Shown: positions 44,600 to 53,004, numbered from the stretch's first letter. The stretch is DNA of 64,000 bases from an uncultured Spiribacter sp. (GCA_937884605.1 CALGDM010000006.1:248001-312000), one strand, 5' to 3'. The notes: generated from the sequence alone by a model not told the origin. Numbers and translations: made by a program.

Positions 44600-45607
44600 A
44601 TGCACTGCTCAATTCCCCATCTGGAGTCCCTCGCCCGTGCCGCGCTCGAGCGTAGCGGCGCCCGCCCGGACAACGCGCGCTCGGTGGTACGGGCGTTGAT
44701 TGCCGCCGAACTCGATGATCTGCCCTCCCACGGGCTCTCGCGGGTGGCCTATTACGCCGACCAGACCGCCGCCGGCAAGGTCGATGGACAGGCCTCTCCG
44801 GCGGTCAGCCAATCGGGCTCGGTGGTGGGGGTGGATGCCCATACCGGGTTTGCTTATCCCGCCATCGAGGCGGGGATGCCGTCAGCAGTCGCTGCTGCTC
44901 GGGACCAGGGCATCGCGGCGCTGGGTATCCACCGCTCGCATCATTTTGGCGTCGCGGGTCATCACGTCGAGGCGATGGCGCGGCAGGGTATCGTTGCCCT
45001 CGGATTCGGCAATGCGCCCGCCGCGATTGCGCCCTGGGGCGGAAAACGGCCGTTGTTCGGCACTGACCCGATTGCCTTTGCGGCGCCCCGGGTCTCGGCG
45101 GATCCCCTGGTCATCGATCTGTCAGTGAGTCGTGTCGCCCGCGGCAAAGTGATGATGGCCCAGCGCACCGGCGAGGCGATCCCGCCGGACTGGGCGCTGG
45201 ACCGCGACGGTCAGCCGACGACTGATCCCGCTGAGGCGATGGCGGGCAGTGTCCGACCGATGGGCGACGCCAAGGGCGCGGCACTGGCGTTGATGGTCGA
45301 ACTGCTGGCAGCGGGCCTGACGGGGGCATCTTTTGCCTACGAGGCCTCGTCCCTCTTTGATGCCGAGGGCGAGCCGCCGCGACTCGGGCAGTTGTTTGTG
45401 CTGCTGGATCCGGGGTTTTTTGCCGGTGGTGATGATTTTGCCAGCCGGGTCGAGGCAATGCTCACGACAATGGCGGCAGAACCGGGTGTCCGCCTGCCCG
45501 GGGAGCGGCGGCTTGCCGCCCGCTACGGCCACCACCAGACCATCGATCTGGACGCCGCGATCCTTGCCGATCTGGAACAACGCGCCGGCTCATCAGCGAG
45601 TGACTGA
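44600..45607 (+). CDS. Ldh2-family NAD(P)-dependent oxidoreductase
   Basis: The 335-aa protein belongs to the L-lactate/malate dehydrogenase 2 family (YlbC, YbiC, DpkA, ComC). Typical elements are Asp-Asp-Leu-Pro-Ser-His-Gly-Leu-Ser-Arg, Arg-Ser-His-His-Phe-Gly-Val-Ala-Gly-His-His (catalytic His) and Phe-Gly-Thr-Asp-Pro-Ile-Ala-Phe-Ala-Ala-Pro. Substrates in this family range from malate and sulfolactate to ureidoglycolate and cyclic imines; none can be chosen here. Its end overlaps the convergent phosphatase gene by 15 bases. An upstream in-frame TTG at 44561 is less likely. Confidence 0.85.
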   Translation: MHCSIPHLESLARAALERSGARPDNARSVVRALIAAELDDLPSHGLSRVAYYADQTAAGKVDGQASPAVSQSGSVVGVDAHTGFAYPAIEAGMPSAVAAARDQGIAALGIHRSHHFGVAGHHVEAMARQGIVALGFGNAPAAIAPWGGKRPLFGTDPIAFAAPRVSADPLVIDLSVSRVARGKVMMAQRTGEAIPPDWALDRDGQPTTDPAEAMAGSVRPMGDAKGAALALMVELLAAGLTGASFAYEASSLFDAEGEPPRLGQLFVLLDPGFFAGGDDFASRVEAMLTTMAAEPGVRLPGERRLAARYGHHQTIDLDAAILADLEQRAGSSASD

Positions 45608-46276
45608 GGCCAGATGCGTGCAGTCGTTGAACCGGGTGATCCGGCAACGATAGGTGCTCAGGCCGCCGGATGAGTCGGTGGTTTCCTGCTGCGCGGCTGC
45701 CGACGAGAGGGTGAACTCGAAGCGTGCAGTGTTCTCGGGACGGAATCCCCAGATGCGGCGTGTCCCCAGCAGGGCGGCCACCAGGTACTGCATGAAACCG
45801 CCATGGGTAACGCCGATGACGGTCTGAGTGTCGCCATGAGCCGCCAGCAGCTGGGCGATGACTGCATCGGCCCGCCGCGCCCGCGCCGCTACGGGTTCAG
45901 CCTGCGGGACATGGTCCCAATGGCCATCCCGCCGAAAGCCCGCGACGATCTGCGGGTAGTCACGATCAAGATCGGCGGCCGTGCGCCCCGAGAAAACGCC
46001 GACGTCGTATTCACGCAAGTCATCGCGGGCGGCGATGGGCAGTGATAATGCCTGTCCGATCGCGCGTGCAGTGGCAAGGGCCCGTCCCAGCGAGGAGCTG
46101 TAGAGGACCGGCTCCTTCCAGTCGTCGGGTTGCCGGGCTTGCTCCTGTGCCAGGGCATGGGCCAGGGCCTCGGCCTGAGTCTGCCCGGCGGGGCTGAGCG
46201 GGTAGTCGCTATGGCCTTGCCAGCGACCCTCGTCATTGGCGACGGTCTGGGCGTGACGGATGAGGATTAAACGCAT
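45593..46276 (-). CDS. Histidine phosphatase family protein
   Basis: From the ATG at 46276 the protein is 227 aa. It starts with the family motif Leu-Ile-Arg-His-Ala-Gln-Thr (phospho-His), followed by Gly-His-Ser-Asp-Tyr-Pro-Leu-Ser, Ser-Ser-Ser-Leu-Gly-Arg-Ala, Leu-Arg-Glu-Tyr-Asp-Val-Gly-Val-Phe-Ser-Gly and Val-Thr-His-Gly-Gly. It resembles GpmB/CobC-type phosphatases; Arg-His substrates vary widely. The C terminus has an extension of about 25 residues with Cys. It lies 36 bases downstream of the kinase gene, possibly in the same transcript. Confidence 0.87.
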   Translation of the reverse strand: MRLILIRHAQTVANDEGRWQGHSDYPLSPAGQTQAEALAHALAQEQARQPDDWKEPVLYSSSLGRALATARAIGQALSLPIAARDDLREYDVGVFSGRTAADLDRDYPQIVAGFRRDGHWDHVPQAEPVAARARRADAVIAQLLAAHGDTQTVIGVTHGGFMQYLVAALLGTRRIWGFRPENTARFEFTLSSAAAQQETTDSSGGLSTYRCRITRFNDCTHLASVTR

Positions 46277-46311
46277 GAGGACTGTTTGCTCGTCGCTTTT
46301 CTGGTCATCCG

Positions 46312-48027
46312 CTAAAGAATCGCCCACTGCAGAATGATCACTAGAACCAGCAGCACGGCAACCAGTTGCCAGAATTTCACCGGATCGCGGTCGATCAGCG
46401 GCTGCCTGCTGGCATTATAGCCGAGATCTTCGCCGTGATAGAGGGCGTGAATGAACTCCGGGACATCGGCGTAGCGCTGCTCGCGACGTGGATGACAAGC
46501 GGTGGATAGGACAGGGTTCAACCAGTCGGGGCAATCCCGGCGCTTTCGTTGCAGGGGCTGATATCGGAGTTTCCTGACATCCGAGTCCTGTCGGACCTGA
46601 GCGGCGGCGGGGCCATAAGGCAAATCGCCGGTCAGCATTTCGTAGGCGATGACGCCCAGCGAATAGGCGTCGGAGCGCTCGGTTCCGGTTGAACCGAGAA
46701 AGTATTCTGGCGCGCTGTACTGCTGGGTTCCGAGCACCTCCTGCGGCCGCTGTGGATGATTTTCCGCCAAGCCTCGGACCTCAACGGCGCCAAAGTCGAT
46801 GATTTTGACTCCGCCGTGAGCGTCGATCATGACATTTTCCGGTCGAAGATCCTGATGGAGCATTTCCTGGCGGTGCATCGCGCGCAGGCCATAACCGATC
46901 TGTCGAATGATTTCGCGTACCTCTTTAAGGGACGGTCGCGGGTGATCGCGAATCCACTGACGAAGGCTCAGTCCGTCGATGTACTCGAAAGCCGAGTAGA
47001 GGTAACGCGGCTTGGTTGTTCGGGGGAACGGTTTGAGGACAAATGCGCTCGAGACACGAGCGGCGATCCATTCCTCGGCGATAAAGCGCTCCATCGCCCT
47101 TGGGTCATCCCGCAGCTCGACCGATGGGATCTTGATGACTGCATACTCATCTGAGTGCAGGTGTTGCCCGAGATAGGCACTGCTGCGGTGGGATCGATGG
47201 ATCTCGCGGAGAATCCGGAACTCGTCCAGCGTATCCCCCGGTTGCAGATCCGGTGGGGGTGCTAGCGTCTGGCCACTCCACAACCATTCATCGGTGTCTT
47301 TTTCCGGAGCCTGTTCAATGCGCACAACCTGCGCCGTGACATTGTCGTTGCTGCCATTCTCGATAGCCGTTTGACAGAGGGCGTAAGCGATGTCCTGGCA
47401 GCTTCGATCGTCCTTCAGGTGGGCACCGAGTGCTTGCTCACTGACAAATTCGTGGACGCCGTCACTGGTCAGTAGAAACCAGTCACCTGTGTCGAAAGGG
47501 GTGAGCGCATAGTCCAGCTCCACGGCATGATTGACTCCGATTGCCCGCGACAGGGAAGCTCCGCCGTCGGCGCCGGGCGTATGATGATCACGGGTCAGCG
47601 GCTCGAGCCCCGTTGCGGTATATCGATAGGCCCGGGTGTCTCCGACATGAATGCAGTGCGCGGTTCGACCTTTGAGGACCAGCGTAGTCAGCGTACAGAT
47701 ATACCCGCGATCCTTGTCGTAGCGCGCCCAGCTGTTGTCGGTACGCGCATGCAGCCAGCCGTTGGTGGCGTTAACCACTTTGCTGAGCGCGTTCTTCACC
47801 GACCAGGCGGCGGAGGTCGAATAGTAGTCGGTTACGATCGTTTCGACGGCTGTCCGACTCGCGATATCACTGACATCGCTTGACCCGATACCGTCGGCAA
47901 TCGCGATTGCGATGCCCTTGGTGTCCAGGTCTGCGCCTGCGGGGATCCGCGCCGCGCAGGCATCCTGATTAGCTGCCTTTCGACCGGCCGCCGTCCACTG
48001 TCCAAAGTCAATCCTGAGCGCGCACAC
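46312..48027 (-). CDS. Fused PP2C phosphatase / Ser-Thr kinase with C-terminal membrane anchor
   Basis: The 571-aa protein starts at a GTG. The PP2C phosphatase domain (about 5-245) has all metal-site motifs: Asn-Gln-Asp22, Ala-Asp45-Gly-Ile-Gly, His-Val-Gly-Asp-Thr-Arg, Thr-Ser-Asp-Gly-Val, Gly-Ser-Asn-Asp-Asn. The kinase domain (about 275-530) has Ile-Lys in beta-3, His-Gln-Asp-Leu-Arg-Pro-Glu-Asn for the catalytic loop (Gln instead of Arg), Asp-Phe-Gly, and Ala-Pro-Glu-Tyr, but its glycine-rich loop is degenerate. A single hydrophobic helix (about 548-568) ends the protein. It lies at the end of the nitrite/cyanate operon, similar to the kinase gene placed between nitrite and nitrate genes in Pseudomonas. 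It is likely a regulator of this pathway or of the transporter. Confidence 0.9.
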   Translation of the reverse strand: MCALRIDFGQWTAAGRKAANQDACAARIPAGADLDTKGIAIAIADGIGSSDVSDIASRTAVETIVTDYYSTSAAWSVKNALSKVVNATNGWLHARTDNSWARYDKDRGYICTLTTLVLKGRTAHCIHVGDTRAYRYTATGLEPLTRDHHTPGADGGASLSRAIGVNHAVELDYALTPFDTGDWFLLTSDGVHEFVSEQALGAHLKDDRSCQDIAYALCQTAIENGSNDNVTAQVVRIEQAPEKDTDEWLWSGQTLAPPPDLQPGDTLDEFRILREIHRSHRSSAYLGQHLHSDEYAVIKIPSVELRDDPRAMERFIAEEWIAARVSSAFVLKPFPRTTKPRYLYSAFEYIDGLSLRQWIRDHPRPSLKEVREIIRQIGYGLRAMHRQEMLHQDLRPENVMIDAHGGVKIIDFGAVEVRGLAENHPQRPQEVLGTQQYSAPEYFLGSTGTERSDAYSLGVIAYEMLTGDLPYGPAAAQVRQDSDVRKLRYQPLQRKRRDCPDWLNPVLSTACHPRREQRYADVPEFIHALYHGEDLGYNASRQPLIDRDPVKFWQLVAVLLVLVIILQWAIL

Positions 48028-48051
48028 AAATCACCCATCCCAAACAATGGA

Positions 48052-48082
48052 GAGGGGCCGATGCCAAGCACCGACCCCCCTC
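48052..48082 (-). terminator. Stable hairpin between nirC and the kinase gene
   Basis: Arms GAGGGG and CCCCTC with an inner dyad (TGC and GCA around CAA). On the minus strand it is followed by ATTGTTTG rather than a clean T-run. It could terminate part of the transcripts and lower kinase levels relative to the transporter. Confidence 0.45.
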
Positions 48083-48108
48083 GTTGCGTGCCATCATCGA
48101 GTCTCGAA

Positions 48109-48927
48109 TCAGGAATCAGAGAATTCCTTCTTGGCACCGGTGCGCACGTGCGTGGTGTAGAGCACGAGCCCCACCAGAAGCAGTCCGCCGACAAGGTTAC
48201 CCAGCACGGTGGGGATCTCGTTCCAGATGAGATAATCACCGAGCGTGAACTCCGCGCCCATCATAAGCCCGAGCGGGAAGAGGAACATGTTGACGACGGA
48301 ATGCTCGAAGCCCAGGTAAAAGAACACGATGATCGGCATCCACATGCCGAGGATCTTGCCAGGGACAGTCGTTGAGATTGACGCGCCCACGACGCCCATC
48401 GAGACCATCCAGTTGCAGAACATGCCACGCATGAACAAGTGGACCATTCCCCAGGCGCCGGCATCGGCATACATGCTGGTACGGCTCTCGCCGACTGCCA
48501 TCATCTGCTCGCCAATTGCATTGACCTCGTTGGCAAAACCCTGAGAGAGGTACAGATAGGCAAAGAACGCGATAAACAGCGAGCCAATGAGGTTACCGAG
48601 ACCCACCAAACCCCAGCATTTCAGCATTCGCGGGATGGTTACGCCGGGCCGCCCGTCGAGCCAGGCGAGCGGCACGATGGTAAATACACCGGTAAGCAAG
48701 TCGTACCCCATTAGATAGAGCATGGAGAAACCCACCGGAAACAGGAGGGCACCGATCAGAAAATTGCCGGTATTAACGGCAACAGAAATGGCAAAGAGGA
48801 CGGCCAATGCGAGGGTTGCCCCGGCCATGATACCCCGCAGGACGGTGTCCCGCTCGCTCATGTAAACCTTGGACTCGCCCTGATCCACCAGCTTCGTTAC
48901 AAATTCGCTTGGCTGTAAGTAGGACAT
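48109..48927 (-). CDS. nirC: Formate/nitrite transporter (NirC-like)
   Basis: FNT-family pentameric channel of 272 aa, six helices. Family motifs: Ala-Gly-Ala-Thr-Leu-Ala, Leu-Phe-Pro-Val-Gly-Phe, Leu-Leu-Thr-Gly, Gly-Asn-Leu-Ile-Gly-Ser and Gly-Phe-Glu-His-Ser-Val-Val-Asn-Met, the latter with the central His in transport. The setting beside NirA suggests nitrite uptake rather than formate. It lies 80 bases downstream of cynS; a hairpin is in between. Confidence 0.9.
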   Translation of the reverse strand: MSYLQPSEFVTKLVDQGESKVYMSERDTVLRGIMAGATLALAVLFAISVAVNTGNFLIGALLFPVGFSMLYLMGYDLLTGVFTIVPLAWLDGRPGVTIPRMLKCWGLVGLGNLIGSLFIAFFAYLYLSQGFANEVNAIGEQMMAVGESRTSMYADAGAWGMVHLFMRGMFCNWMVSMGVVGASISTTVPGKILGMWMPIIVFFYLGFEHSVVNMFLFPLGLMMGAEFTLGDYLIWNEIPTVLGNLVGGLLLVGLVLYTTHVRTGAKKEFSDS

Positions 48928-48963
48928 CGATTTTCATCCGGTCTTTTATGTGTAGTCCGATCC

Positions 48964-48990
48964 AAGGCATGTCAGGTAGAGACATGCCTT
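48964..48990. repeat. Perfect 10-bp inverted repeat between cynS and nirC
   Basis: AAGGCATGTC and its complement GACATGCCTT flank a 7-base loop, directly 5' of the nirC coding region. There is no T-run on either side, so this is more likely an RNA processing/stability element or an operator than an intrinsic terminator. Confidence 0.55.
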
Positions 48991-49007
48991 GAGCGGGGTT
49001 GTCGGTA

Positions 49008-49466
49008 TTACCAGCGACGGTAAGGGAGGAACTTCCCGTTCATCGTGACCTGGATCCGGTCGCCTTTGGGATCAGGGACTTTTTCCACTTCCATGGTGAA
49101 GTCGATTGCACTCATGATGCCGTCGCCGGCCTTTTCGTGGATCAGCTCTTTGAGCGTCTCGCCATAAACGGCGGTGATTTCCTGGAATCGATATACCAGC
49201 GGGTCATTGGCCAGCTCGTGGATCCGCTGCCCCTTCGTCGGGCAGCTGGTCATCGCCGGGATATGCGCACTGTCGATTCCCAGCAGCGAGGCGACCGACT
49301 TGGCCTGCTCTTCGGTCAGGCTGTTTTCGCCGAGACAAGCGGACGTGAGGAAAACCGGCGAGCAGCCAACATGGCTGGCGATCTCTTCCCAGCTCATTGC
49401 CTTATCGGCTTTTGCACTCAGGATTGCCTCGCGTACGGCGTCTTTAGCTGTCATCAATTTCTCCAA
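49008..49466 (-). CDS. cynS: Cyanate hydratase (cyanase)
   Basis: Cyanase converts cyanate plus bicarbonate to ammonia and CO2. The 152-aa protein has an N-terminal helical DNA-binding-like fold and the catalytic C-terminal domain. Catalytic residues are Arg93 and Glu96 in Val-Tyr-Arg-Phe-Gln-Glu-Ile and Ser119 in Gly-Asp-Gly-Ile-Met-Ser-Ala-Ile-Asp-Phe, all conserved. The ATG at 49466 or a second ATG four codons later may start. No CynT carbonic anhydrase or CynABD transporter is adjacent. It lies between the NirA partner flavoprotein and nirC. Confidence 0.96.
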   Translation of the reverse strand: MEKLMTAKDAVREAILSAKADKAMSWEEIASHVGCSPVFLTSACLGENSLTEEQAKSVASLLGIDSAHIPAMTSCPTKGQRIHELANDPLVYRFQEITAVYGETLKELIHEKAGDGIMSAIDFTMEVEKVPDPKGDRIQVTMNGKFLPYRRW

Positions 49467-49475
49467 TCTGCGGTT

Positions 49476-51077
49476 TTAGTAGACATCGCGTTGATAGCGC
49501 CCATTTTTTGAGAGCGCGGTCAGGTAATTGGCTGCGTCGGTCTTTGCGTAATTGCCCTCCTTTTGAATGACATGAATGAGTGCGTCGTGAACGGCAGCGG
49601 CCATCTGCGTGGCATCACCGCAGACATAGATGTGGGCGCCGCCTTCAATCCATCGCCAGAGCTCCTCGGCCTGCTCGACGAGACGGTCCTGTACATAGAC
49701 TTTTTCAGCGCCATCCCTGGAAAAGGCCGTGGTCAGGCGAGACAGAACGCCGGCATCCATGCAGGCTTCAAATTCGTCGCGGTAGAGAAAGTCGGTGGCT
49801 TCGTGGGGATTGCCGAAAAACAGCCATGCGCCTCCCTGCGCCTGGCGATAGGCCCGCTCCTGGAGGAAGGCGCGAAACGGGGCAATGCCAGTCCCCGGGC
49901 CAATCATGATGATCGGTGTTTCATTATTCTCGGGCAGGGAGAAGTCATGCGCTTTCTGGAAGTAGATAGGCAGTGGCTTACCGGTGGCGCGATCACTAAT
50001 GAACGTCGAGGCGACACCCTCTCGGTGCCGTCCTTTCGCTTCGTAGCGGACAGCGGCAACTGTCAGGTGGACCTCGTCAGGGTTCTGCCGATAGGCGGAT
50101 GAAATCGAGTACAGACGCGGACGCAGCGGGTTCAGCCGTTTCAAAAGCTCGGCAGGGGCCGGTCGCGCGCTCTGGTAGCGATTGAGCATGTCGTAGAGAT
50201 CCAGCGGAGAATTGTCGAGGGATTCCTCGGCAATCGCCTCGAGGGCTTCCCTGTCTGCCGGTTCAGTGGCGGACTCGGCGAGCCACTCGAGCGCTTCGTC
50301 ACTCGGGCAGGTCACGTCAAGCAGTGCCGATAGGGCCTCGTGCACGGTGTATTCGCCTCCGCCGAACGCAAGCGGTGTCTGCGCGTCAAGGTTGAGTGCC
50401 GAGAGGATGCCGGTCACCAGACCGGGGCTGTTCTTCGGGTAGACACCCAACGAGTCCCCGGGGGAGTACTCGAGACCGCTGTCCTTGATGTCGATGACCG
50501 CGTGGATCGTCTCCTTGGGCGAACCTGGTCCGTTCAGGCGGTGAACCGACTTGAGACTTGCCATATAGGGGTGATTCTTCACATACCCCATGACCGGGGT
50601 TTTTTCTGCCGATGGCGTCACGGCGGGACTGCCGGAGTCGCCGGTCTGCAGCAGGGCTTTGACCGTCTTGCGTGTCCTGGCGCTGCCCGGGACGCAGAGG
50701 CCGGGGTCGGTCTCCTCGCCCGATGCGAGCGCCCCTGAATAGCCTTTGCAGTCGTAGCCGCATTGGCCGCAGTCCTGTTGAGCCATTGCGGCCATCAGCC
50801 GGTGATGCAGGGGGGCATCGTCGGCGACCAGACTCATCCGCTCATCCAGCGCCAGGCTCATGTCGTGCCATGTGGCCTCGTCCAGATCGATGTCGTCGCC
50901 ACTGCCTGTGCCGGTTCGTGTGGACGAAGGCCCTTGAATGGAGACTGGACCCCCCGATCCGTCGATATCCAGTTCAAGGTCGTCACCTGTCGACACCAGA
51001 CCGGCGAGATAGCCGTTGAGCCATGCGCGGTGGGCGGAGTCGAAGGGTGCATTGTCGGGAAGTCTGGGTGCTTGCAT
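49476..51077 (-). CDS. [4Fe-4S]-FNR flavoprotein, likely NirA reductase partner
   Basis: The 533-aa protein has a 4Fe-4S domain near residues 100-131 (Cys103-Gly-Gln-Cys106 ... Cys110 ... Cys128-Val-Pro-Gly, as in the Pfam Fe-S domain of RnfB) and a CysJ/FNR-type module: FAD domain (about 160-380; Arg-Leu-Tyr-Ser-Ile-Ser-Ser) and NADPH domain (about 390-533; Gly-Pro-Gly-Thr-Gly-Ile-Ala-Pro-Phe-Arg, Val-Cys-Gly-Asp-Ala, C-terminal Tyr). The flavodoxin/FMN domain of CysJ is absent. Electrons probably flow NADPH to FAD to 4Fe-4S to NirA. It begins 21 bases after the nirA stop. Confidence 0.86.
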   Translation of the reverse strand: MQAPRLPDNAPFDSAHRAWLNGYLAGLVSTGDDLELDIDGSGGPVSIQGPSSTRTGTGSGDDIDLDEATWHDMSLALDERMSLVADDAPLHHRLMAAMAQQDCGQCGYDCKGYSGALASGEETDPGLCVPGSARTRKTVKALLQTGDSGSPAVTPSAEKTPVMGYVKNHPYMASLKSVHRLNGPGSPKETIHAVIDIKDSGLEYSPGDSLGVYPKNSPGLVTGILSALNLDAQTPLAFGGGEYTVHEALSALLDVTCPSDEALEWLAESATEPADREALEAIAEESLDNSPLDLYDMLNRYQSARPAPAELLKRLNPLRPRLYSISSAYRQNPDEVHLTVAAVRYEAKGRHREGVASTFISDRATGKPLPIYFQKAHDFSLPENNETPIIMIGPGTGIAPFRAFLQERAYRQAQGGAWLFFGNPHEATDFLYRDEFEACMDAGVLSRLTTAFSRDGAEKVYVQDRLVEQAEELWRWIEGGAHIYVCGDATQMAAAVHDALIHVIQKEGNYAKTDAANYLTALSKNGRYQRDVY

Positions 51078-51098
51078 TCGGGCGCTCCTGTCCAGCGT

Positions 51099-52868
51099 TT
51101 ATTCGAGCGCGGCTGCGAAAACCGCAGTGCCACTGCGTCCGACAAAGTCGCGGAACGATTCTTCGGCGCCGAGTCGGTTGTGGTGATAGACATCCAGCAC
51201 TTTCGCGATCAGCGGAATGACGCTGTCGGTGGTCAGCGGGCCAGTGATTTTTTCGCCGAGACCGCGTTTTTCACCCACGCCGCCACCGACATACAGGTGG
51301 TAACCCTCGAGCGGCTCGTCATCCTCGTCTTCCAGTTCAACCTTGGTACCGAGCAGACCGATATCCGCGATCTTGTGCTGCGCGCAGGAATTGGGGCATC
51401 CGGTGACATGGATATTGAGTGGGTAGTCCAGCGCCAGGTGTCTTTCGAGATAGTCGGCGAGGGCCCCCGCATCCCTCTTGGTGTTTGTATTCGAGAACTT
51501 ACAGCCCACATTGCCGGTGCAAGCCACCATCCCGGCGCGGAAGGTTGAAACGTCATACTCAAGCCTGAGTGCTTCCAGTTCTGCCTTCACCGCCTCCAGG
51601 CGATCGGCCGGAATGCCACCGATTATTGCGTTCTGCCACACCGTCAGCCGGAGCAGTCCGTCACCCTCCGCGTCGGCAATCTGCCCGAGCCCGCGCAGCT
51701 GCTCGCTGCTGCAGTAGCCAAACGGCGTCCAGACGCCGATCCAGTAGCGCTCGTTGTCCTGCTGCGGATGAATACCGACATGGGCATCGGCGCTGGGTTG
51801 GGGGGGTGTCCTGAGATCGCCGGGATCGAACTGATCAGGCTGGAACGCCAGCAGTTCAAGCACGGCTTCCATGAAGGCGTCGTTGCCCATCTCGTCGAGC
51901 ACATACTTCATACGCGCCTTTTTGCGATCACTGCGGCAGCCACGGCTTGCGTATACCCGCAGAATCGCGTCGGCCACCGGAACACACTGACTGGGTGTGA
52001 CGACCCAGGAAGTGGCCTTGGCAAAGTCATCATGTCCGGGGATACCGCCAATACCCACCTGAAACCCGACTTCGCCGTCAGGCTTGATAACGGCAGTGAA
52101 ATCGATGTCGTTGGTATCGGACACCCCTCGGACCAGACCCCCACCGTTGAAGGCGATGTTGAACTTTCGCGGGAGCCCGTAGAGCGCGCGGGTATTGATC
52201 AGGTGGTAGTGCATCTCACGGCAGAGCGGCCGCGTGTCGAAGAAGGCCTGGGGGTCGATGCCAGCGAGCGGGTCACCGGTGATGTTGCGAACGTTGTCGG
52301 CACCGGCGCCCCGCGTGATGATGCCCAGCTCCTGGAGCTTCAAAAGCACCCGGTCCGTGCTCCCGGGAGCGATCTCACGAATCTGGAGATTGGCGCGGGT
52401 GGTGACATGGGCGTAGCCACCGGCATGCTCGTCAGCAAGATTGGCGATGCCGATCGCCTGCTGGCCGGAGAAGTGGCCGTTGGGTGCTCGCAGGCGACAC
52501 ATGAACGCGTCCTGGGCGGGCGCTGTGTAGAACAGTCCGTGATATTTATAGCGAAATACCTCGGTTCCTTTCGGGACGGCACCCTCGGCGGCATTGGCTC
52601 GTATCGTTTCCCACATATCCAGGGGAGGCGCATCGCGCTTGGCAATCTCCTCCGGGACGAGCTTCTCGCCCGCTGCCTCGGCACGCTCCTGGGCATCGAG
52701 CTGAAGCGCATCAGGATGGGTGTGATTCGAGGTGGCGCTGCTTTCGTCGGATCCGAACAGCTTTGCCAATCCATCTTTTTCGCGGCGTGCATCGACCCCC
52801 GAGGCGAAGCCTTTGAGGTATTCGCGCTGTTCGTCGGTCAGCTGGGAGGAGAGGGACTGATCGCTCAC
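51099..52868 (-). CDS. nirA: Assimilatory siroheme nitrite reductase (NirA-like)
   Basis: Siroheme-4Fe4S reductase of 589 aa, six-electron reduction of nitrite to ammonia (sulfite cannot be excluded). It begins at a GTG with a GGAG site 9 bases upstream. Siroheme/cluster ligands: Cys-Thr-Gly-Asn-Val-Gly-Cys ... Gly-Cys-Pro-Asn-Ser-Cys. Earlier motifs: Arg-Ala-Asn-Leu-Gln-Ile-Arg-Glu and Asn-Val-Arg-Asn-Ile-Thr-Gly-Asp-Pro-Leu-Ala-Gly, both typical of NirA. An N-terminal extension of about 90 residues is acidic. A nitrite channel, cyanase and a sigma-54 promoter support nitrite over sulfite. Confidence 0.9.
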   Translation of the reverse strand: MSDQSLSSQLTDEQREYLKGFASGVDARREKDGLAKLFGSDESSATSNHTHPDALQLDAQERAEAAGEKLVPEEIAKRDAPPLDMWETIRANAAEGAVPKGTEVFRYKYHGLFYTAPAQDAFMCRLRAPNGHFSGQQAIGIANLADEHAGGYAHVTTRANLQIREIAPGSTDRVLLKLQELGIITRGAGADNVRNITGDPLAGIDPQAFFDTRPLCREMHYHLINTRALYGLPRKFNIAFNGGGLVRGVSDTNDIDFTAVIKPDGEVGFQVGIGGIPGHDDFAKATSWVVTPSQCVPVADAILRVYASRGCRSDRKKARMKYVLDEMGNDAFMEAVLELLAFQPDQFDPGDLRTPPQPSADAHVGIHPQQDNERYWIGVWTPFGYCSSEQLRGLGQIADAEGDGLLRLTVWQNAIIGGIPADRLEAVKAELEALRLEYDVSTFRAGMVACTGNVGCKFSNTNTKRDAGALADYLERHLALDYPLNIHVTGCPNSCAQHKIADIGLLGTKVELEDEDDEPLEGYHLYVGGGVGEKRGLGEKITGPLTTDSVIPLIAKVLDVYHHNRLGAEESFRDFVGRSGTAVFAAALE

Positions 52869-52907
52869 TGTCGGCGCTCCGTTGCATTGCCTTCCACGGA
52901 GGCAGGG

Positions 52908-52924
52908 AGCATGATTCGTGCCAA
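52908..52924 (-). promoter_or_regulatory. Sigma-54 promoter for nirA
   Basis: On the minus strand TTGGCACGAATCATGCT matches YTGGCACGRNNNTTGCW at all defined positions but one. The predicted start near 52897 leaves a leader of about 28 bases with a GGAG site before the nirA GTG. Confidence 0.75.
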
Positions 52925-52931
52925 TCAGTGC

Positions 52932-52955
52932 GTCCGATTTTGTCGCGATTCGGAC
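52932..52955. repeat. Inverted repeat upstream of the nirA promoter
   Basis: GTCCGA and TCGGAC separated by 12 bases, lying 8 bases upstream of the sigma-54 -24 element. Possibly an activator or repressor site. No known consensus was recognised. Confidence 0.35.
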
Positions 52956-52983
52956 AATCCTGGGGCGACCGGTCTGATCGAAG

Positions 52984-53004
52984 ATGGTGCGCTGGCTGCA
53001 CCAT
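52984..53004. repeat. Inverted repeat between hemD and nirA
   Basis: ATGGTGC and GCACCAT separated by 7 bases. Half-sites resemble NtrC half-sites but are in the opposite relative orientation. It is also 16 bases behind the hemD stop, so it may be a weak terminator hairpin; no T-run follows. Confidence 0.4.

Noticed and set aside
51099..52868. Assignment as sulfite reductase hemoprotein (CysI)
   Set aside because: The cluster and siroheme motifs are shared, but the NirA-specific motifs, nitrite channel, cyanase and sigma-54 promoter favour nitrite; sulfite activity remains possible.
52984..53004. Calling the dyad a true NtrC site
   Set aside because: Half-sites are in the reverse relative orientation to the usual GCAC...GTGC arrangement, so it was listed only as an inverted repeat.
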